Source: Corynebacterium sp. sy039 (GTDB lineage Bacteria > Actinomycetota > Actinomycetes > Mycobacteriales > Mycobacteriaceae). From it: DNA of 64,000 nt. Location of the stretch: the NCBI RefSeq assembly GCF_007904105.1, contig NZ_CP042325.1, positions 1,922,001-1,986,000 on the forward strand, written 5' to 3'. Of the stretch, positions 27,349 through 35,254 are shown one piece after another; positions within the stretch are counted from its first letter, which is position 1; every line of letters starts with the position of its first letter. The notes beneath the pieces were generated by a model that was given only the letters and a program-made list of their open reading frames with translations, ran no database searches and was not told the origin of the DNA. The position numbers and the translations under genes were made by a program.

Positions 27349-27486
27349 GATTGGCTCCTCTCGGCTTGTGCTTTCCCCTGGCGAACAGGGGCGGGTGATT
27401 CAACCCAAGCGAGGAGTTAGCGAACCCGCCCGCCAGAGAAGGAATTAAAGATAATTCACCGCTAGTTAGTTTAGCAAAAATAATTG
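27349..27486 (-). promoter_or_regulatory. Promoter and structured 5' leader of the small-peptide gene
   Basis: On the minus strand TTGCTA and TTATCT (27449-27454) are separated by 17 bases and form a plausible promoter. The roughly 95-base leader can form two competing stems: CCCCTG/CAGGGG (27375-27380 with 27386-27391) and GGGCGGGT/ACCCGCCC (27389-27396 with 27424-27431). They share bases 27389-27391 and so exclude each other. This is the form of an attenuator or riboswitch, not yet identified. The region 27065-27189 downstream holds only the hairpin listed separately. Confidence 0.45.
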
Positions 27487-27520
27487 AGATAACTAGACCC
27501 AGAACCTCAATAGTTAGAGG

Positions 27521-28207
27521 TTATCGCTTAACAGCCGAATGCAACGCCACAATCCCAAAAGTGAGATTCTGCCAGCCGCATTGCTCCCAGCCATTCTCAT
27601 TGATCGCCCTCGCCAACTGCTCTTGATCTGGCCAAGCACGAATAGAGTCAGCAAGATACTCATAAGATTCCGGATTAGAAGAAACAACTTTAGCCACCGC
27701 AGGCAACGCACGCATGAGATATTCTTTATATACTCTGCCAAAAACAGGCACTACCGGAGTAGAAAACTCAGCTACAGTTAATCTGCCACCAGGCTTAGTC
27801 ACCCGAGCCATCTCCCGCAAACCAGCACGGTAATCATGGATATTACGCAGCCCATACGATATGGTCACAGCGTCGAAAGTATTATCGGCAAACGGCAATC
27901 GCATAGCGTCGCCCACTACTTTAGGAACATCACGTTTGTGACCCGCAGCCAACATTCCCTGCGAAAAATCACACGCGACGCACCATGCGCCTGACTTTGC
28001 CAACTCAACTGTAGAAACTGCCGTTCCCGCCGCCAAGTCAAGCACCTTTTCCCCCGGCTTAAGCGCCAATCGCTCACGAGTGCGCTTACGCCATAGACGA
28101 TCCTGCCCCAAACTTAAAATAGTATTGGTGATGTCGTATTTTTCGCCCACCGTATCAAACATACGGGCAACATCATGCGGTTGTTTTTCCAGGGTTGCTT
28201 TAGCCAC
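27521..28207 (-). CDS. menG: Demethylmenaquinone methyltransferase
   Basis: SAM-dependent methyltransferase (UbiE/MenG family) performing the last ring methylation of menaquinone. '[13 protein letters not shown]' at the N-terminus is the UbiE signature 1; '[16 protein letters not shown]' is the SAM-binding motif I (about residue 55); '[19 protein letters not shown]' is signature 2; 'VAEFSTP' follows. 228 residues. It lies downstream of mgtA in the same direction, 48 bases apart, as in mycobacteria. Confidence 0.95.
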   Translation of the reverse strand: MAKATLEKQPHDVARMFDTVGEKYDITNTILSLGQDRLWRKRTRERLALKPGEKVLDLAAGTAVSTVELAKSGAWCVACDFSQGMLAAGHKRDVPKVVGDAMRLPFADNTFDAVTISYGLRNIHDYRAGLREMARVTKPGGRLTVAEFSTPVVPVFGRVYKEYLMRALPAVAKVVSSNPESYEYLADSIRAWPDQEQLARAINENGWEQCGWQNLTFGIVALHSAVKR

Positions 28208-28255
28208 GGTGTCCCATTCTAGCGCCCCATACTCGCAGAGCTCAACGCCAACGCA

Positions 28256-29422
28256 CTAGCTCACACCCAGCATCTTCTGCGCCCACTTCGACAGCGGAGC
28301 ACGCTGCTCGTTCTGCATAATCACACGTTCATAATGCTTAAAGAGTTGCGCACACAATGCTTCCCAGGTGCGTTGGCTGATTCCCTCCCGAGCTTGTCGT
28401 CGGAAAGTCGCGTGTTGTGCCCCCAAGAGCTTATCGACGCTTGCCTCAAGATCTTTCTCAAAAGAAGCAACATCAAGCAAAAATCCATTCTGACCTTGGG
28501 TAATCAAATCCATAGGGCCACCTGCACGTGGCGCAATGGTAGGAACACCACTAGCTTGAGCCTCTTGAATGGTCTGGCAGAAAGTCTCAAACTCGCCAGG
28601 GTGCACAAACACATCAAAACTCGCATAGGCACGTGCTAGTTCTTCACCACCGAGGGCACCAAGGAACCGCGCATTGGGCAGTTTATTCTCCAAATCTGCC
28701 CGCTCAGGCCCATCACCAACAATGACAACCTGCAAGTCACGGCGCTTATTAAGCGCAGCTAAACGATGCACACCTTTTTCAGCAGCAAGCCTACCGACAA
28801 AACCAACAATTTTTTTCTTCCCGCTAGGATCCCATGCAGCACGCAAAGCCATACTGCGCTTATCTGGATGGAACCGCACTGAGTCCACTCCGCGTGCCCA
28901 GCGATAGATATTATTGATGCCGTGGATTTTCAGTGCGTCGATAGCGGCTGAACTAGGCGCGAGAGTGCATTGGCACATATTGTGAATAATGCGTGTCCAC
29001 TCCCAACTAGCTGCTGCTAGTGGCGCTAATTTATAGCGTTGCGCAAAACCGGCAACGTCTGTTTGGTACACAGCTACTGCTGGAATGTGCTGGCGATTTG
29101 CTACGAATGCGCCCGCTGCACCCAACACAAAAGGCGATGCAAGGTGAATAACATCGGGCGCGAATTGGGCTATTGCTTCTGCAACCCTAATTCCCGGAAC
29201 CCCAATAGGTAGGGAGTTGATCCGTGGCACCATAACTGTAGGAACACGAACAATACGTGCGCCTCGGTAGCTAAAAATTTCTTCCTCTAAGCTGCGACCA
29301 CCAGGAGCGATAATCAATACTTCATGACCATGTTCTTGGGCGTACTCGACGATACGCAGTACGGAGTTGGTCACGCCATTGACGTTGGGTAAAAATGATT
29401 CGGCAACAATAGCTACTCGCAT
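28256..29422 (-). CDS. mgtA: GDP-mannose-dependent alpha-mannosyltransferase MgtA-like
   Basis: GT4-type retaining glycosyltransferase that uses GDP-mannose to build mannosylated glycolipids and lipoglycan precursors in the corynebacterial envelope. The opening 'MRVAIVAESFLPNVNGVTNS' and the donor-binding 'GVDSVRFHP', 'GFVGRLAAEKG' and 'HPGEFETFCQTIQEA' (E-x7-E) are typical. ATG 29422 matches the family's N-terminus; an ATG at 29434 would add four residues. The mgtA-menG-menD neighbourhood is conserved in Corynebacteriales and supports MgtA over other GT4 enzymes. Confidence 0.88.
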   Translation of the reverse strand: MRVAIVAESFLPNVNGVTNSVLRIVEYAQEHGHEVLIIAPGGRSLEEEIFSYRGARIVRVPTVMVPRINSLPIGVPGIRVAEAIAQFAPDVIHLASPFVLGAAGAFVANRQHIPAVAVYQTDVAGFAQRYKLAPLAAASWEWTRIIHNMCQCTLAPSSAAIDALKIHGINNIYRWARGVDSVRFHPDKRSMALRAAWDPSGKKKIVGFVGRLAAEKGVHRLAALNKRRDLQVVIVGDGPERADLENKLPNARFLGALGGEELARAYASFDVFVHPGEFETFCQTIQEAQASGVPTIAPRAGGPMDLITQGQNGFLLDVASFEKDLEASVDKLLGAQHATFRRQAREGISQRTWEALCAQLFKHYERVIMQNEQRAPLSKWAQKMLGVS

Positions 29423-29519
29423 GGCGCCCATCATAATTATGTGCTCTGGCGCTTATGTTTCTTTTCCCTAAAACTACTCTAAAAAGATATTTACAGAAAA
29501 GTAAACAAGCATGAAGAGA

Positions 29520-30047
29520 CTAATGCTTACGCCGACGCAGTAGCAATGCCATACACACATCAATAAGCCACCAGAGAAGTGCAAACACAATCGTACTCAC
29601 TACCAAACAACTTCCAGCTGGAATAAATGATAGTGTCCAGGTTCGACCTTCTACTTTCACTAAATCTGGTTGTGTTTTGGCATATGTCACCCATACGCGC
29701 TGCCCTTGGCCTAAACCGGTGGGATAGAGCAAGCCTTTTTCCGGTAGATGATATTTCCCCTGCTCGTCCTGATATTCCACGCTCGTGCGAAACCTACCAG
29801 TATCTATAACCGTGGCAAGTCCTCTACCAGGATCTTCATTGATTACTTGATCGTTAAGGAAAGGACCTATGACCATAGTGAAACAACCCAATACCACGCA
29901 GGCATAAAGAAAAAGCAGAAGTTGGCGTAATCTATGGCGAATTCGCGGCTCGTGTTCTACTGCATACTGCCACAGGCGCTTAGGAAACTTAGGTAGCATT
30001 CCTATGCGAGGGATACGCAATGCACTGCTTTTCCTGCCATCACTCAT
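29520..30047 (-). CDS. DUF3592-like two-span membrane protein
   Basis: 175 residues with two membrane helices (about residues 43-65, 'LLLFLYACVVLGCFTMVI', and 140-168). A beta-rich extracytoplasmic segment lies between them, with 'GRGLATVIDTGRFRTSVEYQDEQGKYHLPE' in sense and the closing 'VTYAKTQPDLVKVEG'; this layout fits DUF3592. The start overlaps the menD stop by 8 bases. A gene of this kind lies between menD and the mannosyltransferase gene in related genera. Function unknown. Confidence 0.75.
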   Translation of the reverse strand: MSDGRKSSALRIPRIGMLPKFPKRLWQYAVEHEPRIRHRLRQLLLFLYACVVLGCFTMVIGPFLNDQVINEDPGRGLATVIDTGRFRTSVEYQDEQGKYHLPEKGLLYPTGLGQGQRVWVTYAKTQPDLVKVEGRTWTLSFIPAGSCLVVSTIVFALLWWLIDVCMALLLRRRKH

Positions 30048-31701
30048 GGTGCATAGTAACTTTCGCTGCTAATGCTTCATGCATCTGTCGACGCGTATTC
30101 CTCGATGTCACTGCTTCGATAATCCGCAGCCCTGGCACATCAGTGGCGTCGATGAGCGCCTCGATGAGCTCTTGTGTGGACGTAACCTGTTGATAATCTA
30201 TCTCATAGGCAGCAGCGATATCCTCAATATGCACCCCATGTGGCGTGCCAAATGCTCGCTCGAAACCGCTGCGATACGCAGAATCTCCTACTTCCAGAGT
30301 GGAGAAAATACCGCCGCCATTATCATTAGCAACCACAATGGTTAAGTTTTCCGGGCGCGCAGAGTCGTGTGGAATGAGCAAACCACCAACATCATGTAAG
30401 AATGTCACATCGCCAAGGACAGCAACGCTGCGCGGAGCACGTATCTGATCTGGGTGTGCAGCCTGCACAGCTGTTGCCATGCCCATACTTTGCGATACGC
30501 ATCCATCTATCCCGGCGGTGCCACGCGGACTAAGCGTTGGGATAGCGTCGAAAGGCAAACCGATTAAGGATGCGTCACGAATTGGGTTGGATGCGCCGAG
30601 AAAGAGCCAATCGCCAGTGGCGAGTGTGTCACCGACTGCAGCAAGCACGTGTAATCCGCTGAACTCATACGTGGGATCTTCTAAAACCTCGCGCACTGCT
30701 TGCACACCTAATTGACTTGCTGCCTCGCATATTTTCAACCATTGGGCGCTAGGCTCACCTGTAGTTGTGATCCGACTGCCCACAGCATGCGCATTGTGCG
30801 CAGGGTCGGTAATCACTTCAGTACGGCTGAGCACAAAAACCTTAATGTCAGGATCACTCATGAGCGCTAATACGTCACGGTGTAGCGTCGGATGCCCTAC
30901 GACGATCACCTGCTGCGGTTTTGTCTCTACGACATAGCCTTGCCCACTTATTTGTTCGGTGGCGAAGATACCGGCTGCCAGTGGGTGAACTGGACGATAA
31001 GGTGCGGGTGCAGTTGGTTCCGCAATGGTGGGAACCTCTTGGAGCTGCTCAATCTCCCATGCTTCATCACCTGCAATCACCAGAGTATTTTGCGATAGAT
31101 CAACACGTATTTCCCCATGATCTACCTGTGGGAAAACCGGGCGCGTTGTGGTGGCACGCTCTGTAATGTTCTCGCTCAATGAATGCTCGACCAAAGGGGT
31201 GTCGAAAGCAATGTTGAGATGTACTTGTGGGTGCTGGAATGTTGCAGCGATACGCTCTGTAATAGCTGCTTGCGTGGTGATGTGGCTTTGCTCGATATGT
31301 GTGTGGGGTATTCGAGCGCCAAATAATCCTTGTTGTTCGATAGTTTGGTTTGCCCCACAACCATGCAACTGTTGAGGACGATCCGCAGAGATAATTGCCA
31401 ACGGGATATGCGCGTACTGTGCTTCTATGAGCGCAGGTAAGCAATTAGCTACCGCTGTTCCCGAAGTAGTGAGCACTGCGACTTGGCGTGGTCGGTGGTC
31501 TTTGTGGTGCTGTCTGCTCATGCCGAGGGCAAAAAATGCTGCGCTGCGTTCATCAATGCGCGTGTGTACTCGAATATCCGAGCGTGCCAATAAGGCGAGA
31601 GAGAGCGCAGAATTGCGTGAACCTGGGCAGATAACAATGTCAGTTAAGTGGCGGGCAAGTTCAGCAGCGATATAGCGGGCGAGTTCGGACGAAGACATCA
31701 T
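30040..31701 (-). CDS. menD: SEPHCHC synthase (MenD)
   Basis: ThDP-dependent enzyme that adds succinic semialdehyde (from 2-oxoglutarate) to isochorismate. The N-terminal 'DIVICPGSRNSALSLAL' holds the conserved catalytic region, 'TSGTAVANCLPALIEA' and 'DRPQQLHGCGANQTIEQ' are MenD signatures, and 'NDNGGGIFSTLEV' is the ThDP-binding part. About 553 residues. The frame is open to 31728, overlapping menC; ATG 31701 or 31698 matches the usual N-terminus 'SSSELARYIAAEL'. It follows menC by 10 bases in one operon with the DUF3592 gene. Confidence 0.95.
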   Translation of the reverse strand: MMSSSELARYIAAELARHLTDIVICPGSRNSALSLALLARSDIRVHTRIDERSAAFFALGMSRQHHKDHRPRQVAVLTTSGTAVANCLPALIEAQYAHIPLAIISADRPQQLHGCGANQTIEQQGLFGARIPHTHIEQSHITTQAAITERIAATFQHPQVHLNIAFDTPLVEHSLSENITERATTTRPVFPQVDHGEIRVDLSQNTLVIAGDEAWEIEQLQEVPTIAEPTAPAPYRPVHPLAAGIFATEQISGQGYVVETKPQQVIVVGHPTLHRDVLALMSDPDIKVFVLSRTEVITDPAHNAHAVGSRITTTGEPSAQWLKICEAASQLGVQAVREVLEDPTYEFSGLHVLAAVGDTLATGDWLFLGASNPIRDASLIGLPFDAIPTLSPRGTAGIDGCVSQSMGMATAVQAAHPDQIRAPRSVAVLGDVTFLHDVGGLLIPHDSARPENLTIVVANDNGGGIFSTLEVGDSAYRSGFERAFGTPHGVHIEDIAAAYEIDYQQVTSTQELIEALIDATDVPGLRIIEAVTSRNTRRQMHEALAAKVTMHHE

Positions 31702-31711
31702 GGCTGTTATT

Positions 31712-32752
31712 CTACCTCGCACTTTCATGGCCTACATAGCCTGCTTTGAGCACTTCCCATGCTTGGGCAAGTCGATCCAACCACCAATCTTTGCGCGAGC
31801 CAGATGCCGCTAATGCTGCTAGGCGCTCGGGTTCTGGAGCAAGCATGACAGTGCTGAGGTGACCGTCGATAAGCGGGCGAGCAGGGGTAATGTCTTCAAC
31901 AAATAATTGTTGTGTGGCAAGACCAGCGGCGGCGGGAGGTTCTGGCAGAGCTGCCACTGCTGCTATCCCTGCATTCATGCCCACTCCGGTATCAAGAGCA
32001 CTTGCGACGGTAATCGCTAACCCACGTTGGCGCATGAATGAGCCGATCTCTAGTAGGCGGCGCACGCCACCCAAGGGCGCGGCTTTGACAATGGCGACAT
32101 CGGCTGCTTGTTGTTTGGCGACATGGTAGGGGTCAAGCGCGCGTCGGATGGATTCATCAGCAGCGATACGTGCTGTTATTCCTTGTGCGGCTAGTTCGCT
32201 GCGTAAGTGTTGGAGTTCTGCCACAGTGGCACAGGGTTGTTCGAGATAATCAAGCTGTCCGAGCTGCCCCAGGGCGTGCGCAGCTGCAAGTGCTTGGGCT
32301 GGCGACCACCCACCATTGGCGTCGACTCTGATTTTGAGGTGGGGGTCGTAGTCGCGTACTGCGGCGACTCTGGCACAGTCCTGGGCAAGGTTCTGCCCTG
32401 GTTCTGCTACTTTTACTTTGACAGTTTTGACCCCTGGATAGCCTGCCAATATCTCTGCAACTTCCGAGGGTTCCACTGCAGGGATTGTGGCATTGACCTC
32501 GATTTTTTCTCTTCTCGGAGCTGGTGGCGCCACATATGCCATTTCTAGTCCACTGGCAAGCCACCATGCTGCTTCGGGTGCATCGTATTCTATGAAAGGA
32601 GAAAATTCTCCCCATCCAGCTGGCCCTTCGATAAGTAGGGCTTCGCGCATTGTGATACCGCGAAAACGAACTCGCATGGGTAATGCCACTACGTGAGCAC
32701 GTTGGCTGATTTCTTCTAGCGATGGTAGCTCGGGCAGATGTTCCAAAAGCAT
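31712..32752 (-). CDS. menC: o-Succinylbenzoate synthase
   Basis: Enolase-superfamily dehydratase converting SHCHC to o-succinylbenzoate. 'VKTVKVKVAEPG' carries the catalytic Lys of the KxK motif, 'LKIRVDANGGWS' a metal-binding Asp, 'YLEQPCA' a metal-binding Glu, 'RIAADESIRR' the third ligand and 'DVAIVKAAPLGG' the second catalytic Lys. 346 residues. TAAGAT ends 6 bases before the ATG, with no Shine-Dalgarno, so transcription probably starts at the start codon. A 12-bp palindrome lies just upstream of that element. First gene of the menC-menD-DUF3592 unit. Confidence 0.94.
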   Translation of the reverse strand: MLLEHLPELPSLEEISQRAHVVALPMRVRFRGITMREALLIEGPAGWGEFSPFIEYDAPEAAWWLASGLEMAYVAPPAPRREKIEVNATIPAVEPSEVAEILAGYPGVKTVKVKVAEPGQNLAQDCARVAAVRDYDPHLKIRVDANGGWSPAQALAAAHALGQLGQLDYLEQPCATVAELQHLRSELAAQGITARIAADESIRRALDPYHVAKQQAADVAIVKAAPLGGVRRLLEIGSFMRQRGLAITVASALDTGVGMNAGIAAVAALPEPPAAAGLATQQLFVEDITPARPLIDGHLSTVMLAPEPERLAALAASGSRKDWWLDRLAQAWEVLKAGYVGHESAR

Positions 32753-32774
32753 TGTTTTATCTTATAAGTTTGCG

Positions 32775-32786
32775 ACGACGCGTCGT
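32775..32786. promoter_or_regulatory. 12-bp palindrome in the menC promoter
   Basis: ACGACGCGTCGT is perfectly self-complementary. It sits 10 bases upstream of the TAAGAT element (32759-32764 complement) of menC, that is in the -35/spacer zone, in the region shared with the divergent CitMHS-type transporter gene. The position is that of a repressor site. Confidence 0.45.
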
Positions 32787-32914
32787 AAATTTTTCTTAGC
32801 TAATCGGGTATGAGCTGGCACTTCTTTGGCGCTTACGCTTGTCACGACTGGTGTATTCACCCATCCCCCTACCCCGTTTTAGTGATTGGCGCCACAATAT
32901 ATTAGTTTCTTTAT

Positions 32915-34288
32915 ATGCAAATTATGCAAACTCCTCTTGCGCTTACCATAATCGGACTGTGCATTATCATCAGCACAGTTGCCATATTGATGCGTGGCAA
33001 AGTACATCCCATTGTCGCTATGAGTCTTATTCCTACCTTGGGAGCACTCGTTGCCGGCTTTGGTTTTAGCGGGGTGACCGAATTTTTTAGCGCCGGTCTA
33101 GAGTCCGTTATCAATGTTTCAGTTATGTTCATTTTTGCCATTATTTACTTTGGCATTATGTCTGATGTGGGGTTATTTACTCCATTGGTTAAAACCCTCA
33201 TCATTGCCACTCGCGGCAATGTTATTTTGGTTGCCCTGGGCACTGCGGCAATCGCCATTGTGGCTCATCTTGATGGCGCCGGTGCCACCACATTCCTCAT
33301 CACTCTCCCCGCACTATTGCCGTTGTATCATGCCCTGCATATGAGCCGATATGTGCTTTTGGCTATTGTCTCTTTGGCAGCAGCAGTCATGAATATGATG
33401 CCGTGGGCTGGTCCACTCGGACGTGCATCCTCGGTTATTTCCCAAGACCCCATCGACCTCTGGCAGCATATTTTGCCAGTACAGCTCATGAGTATTGTGG
33501 TCGTATTTATCATTGCTTTCTTTTTGGGGCTACGAGAGTCAAAACGTATCGCCGTGTTAAGGCGCTCGCCTGAGTTTGTTGGTCGCGCAGCAGTTGATGT
33601 TCATGACCTTGCGCGTAGCTTCGAGCAAACCCAAAAAGAGGAACAAGAAAAAGAAAATGTCAGCTACAGGCGCAGCAAAGGGGTTTTCGCGGCAAATGTG
33701 ATCCTGTCACTGTTGCTCTTGGGAGTGCTCATGTCTGGTATTTTGCCACCAGCAGCAGCCTTTATGATTGCTACTGCAGTAGCTCTGCTGATCAATTTCT
33801 CTGATTCAGCACAACAAGCCCAAACACTAACCCGCCATGCCCCCAGCGCATTATCAATGGCTGGTGTTATTTTGGCTGCCGCTATGTTCCTTGGGGTGTT
33901 AAAAGAATCAGGAATGTTAGAGCATATTGCATTAAGCCTGTTGGCTGTACTTCCTACGTCTTTTGGTCCGTGGATTCACGTTGCTGTTGGATTACTTGGT
34001 GTGCCGCTTGATCTACTCACCTCTACTGATGCTTACTATTTCTCCTTGTTACCTGTGGTTCAAGAAACAGTGTCTGGTTTTGGCATCTCTGGTACAGGTG
34101 CAGCATCTGCACTGATTTTGGGCAATATCATTGGCACTTTCGTCAGCCCATTTTCCCCAGCATTATGGTTGGCAATTGGTTTATCAAAAACAAACATTGG
34201 TCGCCATATCAAATTTACGTTCCCTATTGCGTGGGCTTTTGGTATCGCGGTGGTACTCATCGCGCACGTTATGGGCTTACTTGCCTAG
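32915..34288 (+). CDS. CitMHS-family citrate/divalent-metal symporter
   Basis: Twelve-segment transporter of the citrate-Mg2+:H+/citrate-Ca2+:H+ family. 'YFGIMSDVGLFTPLV' and 'AHLDGAGATTFLITLPALLPLY' match the family's conserved loops, and 'VGLLGVPLDLLTSTDAYYF' is in the C-terminal half. 457 residues. A second in-frame ATG lies 9 bases after the first; neither has a clear ribosome site. It lies between menC (divergent) and menB (22 bases downstream). Metal-complexed citrate is the family substrate; which metal cannot be read. Confidence 0.87.
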   Translation: MQIMQTPLALTIIGLCIIISTVAILMRGKVHPIVAMSLIPTLGALVAGFGFSGVTEFFSAGLESVINVSVMFIFAIIYFGIMSDVGLFTPLVKTLIIATRGNVILVALGTAAIAIVAHLDGAGATTFLITLPALLPLYHALHMSRYVLLAIVSLAAAVMNMMPWAGPLGRASSVISQDPIDLWQHILPVQLMSIVVVFIIAFFLGLRESKRIAVLRRSPEFVGRAAVDVHDLARSFEQTQKEEQEKENVSYRRSKGVFAANVILSLLLLGVLMSGILPPAAAFMIATAVALLINFSDSAQQAQTLTRHAPSALSMAGVILAAAMFLGVLKESGMLEHIALSLLAVLPTSFGPWIHVAVGLLGVPLDLLTSTDAYYFSLLPVVQETVSGFGISGTGAASALILGNIIGTFVSPFSPALWLAIGLSKTNIGRHIKFTFPIAWAFGIAVVLIAHVMGLLA

Positions 34289-34309
34289 ACAGCCACTATC
34301 ATTGGAATA

Positions 34310-35254
34310 ATGACAACACCTACCCCAAGTACCGATAATCCATTCCGCGCTCATCTTTGGCAGCCTGTGGCAGGTTTTGAGCATTTCAGTGATATTAGCT
34401 ATCACCGTCATCGTGGTCAGGGCCGAGAATACGGCATTGTGCGTATTGCATTTAATCGCCCCCAGGTGCGTAATGCTTTTCGTCCACATACCGTCGACGA
34501 GCTTTACCAGGCACTCGACCACGCGCGACGTAGCCCTGACATTGGCACAGTTTTGCTCACTGGCAACGGCCCAAGCAGTAAAGATGGTGGATGGGCTTTT
34601 TGCTCGGGTGGTGATCAGCGTATCCGTGGTCGTTCTGGCTACCGTTACGCTGAGGGGGAAACAGCAGATACCGTCGACGAGCAACGAACCAAAGCTGAGG
34701 GGGGTAGGCTGCATATTCTTGAGGTGCAGCGCCTGATTCGTACCATGCCTAAAGTTGTCATTGCTGTGGTCAATGGGTGGGCAGCCGGGGGTGGACACTC
34801 TCTCCATGTGGTCTGTGATATGACCATTGCGTCTCGTCAAGAGGCACGGTTCAAGCAAACCGACGCTGATGTTGGCTCTTTTGACGCTGGTTATGGCTCT
34901 GCTTATCTGGCAAAAATGGTGGGGCAAAAATTTGCGCGCGAGATTTTCTTTCTCGGCAGAACCTATGATGCTGAGACTATGCAGCGCATGGGGGCGGTGA
35001 ATATCGTTGCGGATCACGCGGAATTAGAAGATGAAGCAATCCAGGTAGCCAGAGAAATCAATGGCAAGTCTCCAACGGCACAGCGTATGTTGAAGTTTGC
35101 GTTTAACCTTACCGACGACGGACTCATGGGCCAACAGGTTTTTGCTGGTGAGGCCACTCGTTTGGCTTATATGACCGATGAAGCCGTCGAAGGTAAGAAT
35201 GCTTTTCTGGAAAAACGCGACCCCGATTGGTCGCCTTTCCCCTACTACTACTGA
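34310..35254 (+). CDS. menB: 1,4-Dihydroxy-2-naphthoyl-CoA synthase
   Basis: Crotonase-fold enzyme closing the second naphthoate ring from OSB-CoA. 'IAFNRPQVRNAFRPHTVDEL' is the N-terminal signature, 'FCSGGDQRIRGRSGY' holds the oxyanion hole and the loop that follows, 'VNGWAAGGGHSLHVVCD' the second oxyanion contact, and 'VGSFDAGYGSAYLA' the conserved MenB stretch with the catalytic-site Asp. 314 residues. TATCAT ends 7 bases before the ATG, consistent with a leaderless transcript. Its 3' end overlaps the convergent BCCT gene by 7 bases. Confidence 0.95.
   Translation: MTTPTPSTDNPFRAHLWQPVAGFEHFSDISYHRHRGQGREYGIVRIAFNRPQVRNAFRPHTVDELYQALDHARRSPDIGTVLLTGNGPSSKDGGWAFCSGGDQRIRGRSGYRYAEGETADTVDEQRTKAEGGRLHILEVQRLIRTMPKVVIAVVNGWAAGGGHSLHVVCDMTIASRQEARFKQTDADVGSFDAGYGSAYLAKMVGQKFAREIFFLGRTYDAETMQRMGAVNIVADHAELEDEAIQVAREINGKSPTAQRMLKFAFNLTDDGLMGQQVFAGEATRLAYMTDEAVEGKNAFLEKRDPDWSPFPYYY

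Noticed and set aside
27236..27448. 70-residue plus-strand frame in the nagE-menG interval
   Set aside because: No ribosome site; it is antisense to the better-supported 52-residue peptide gene and its structured leader.
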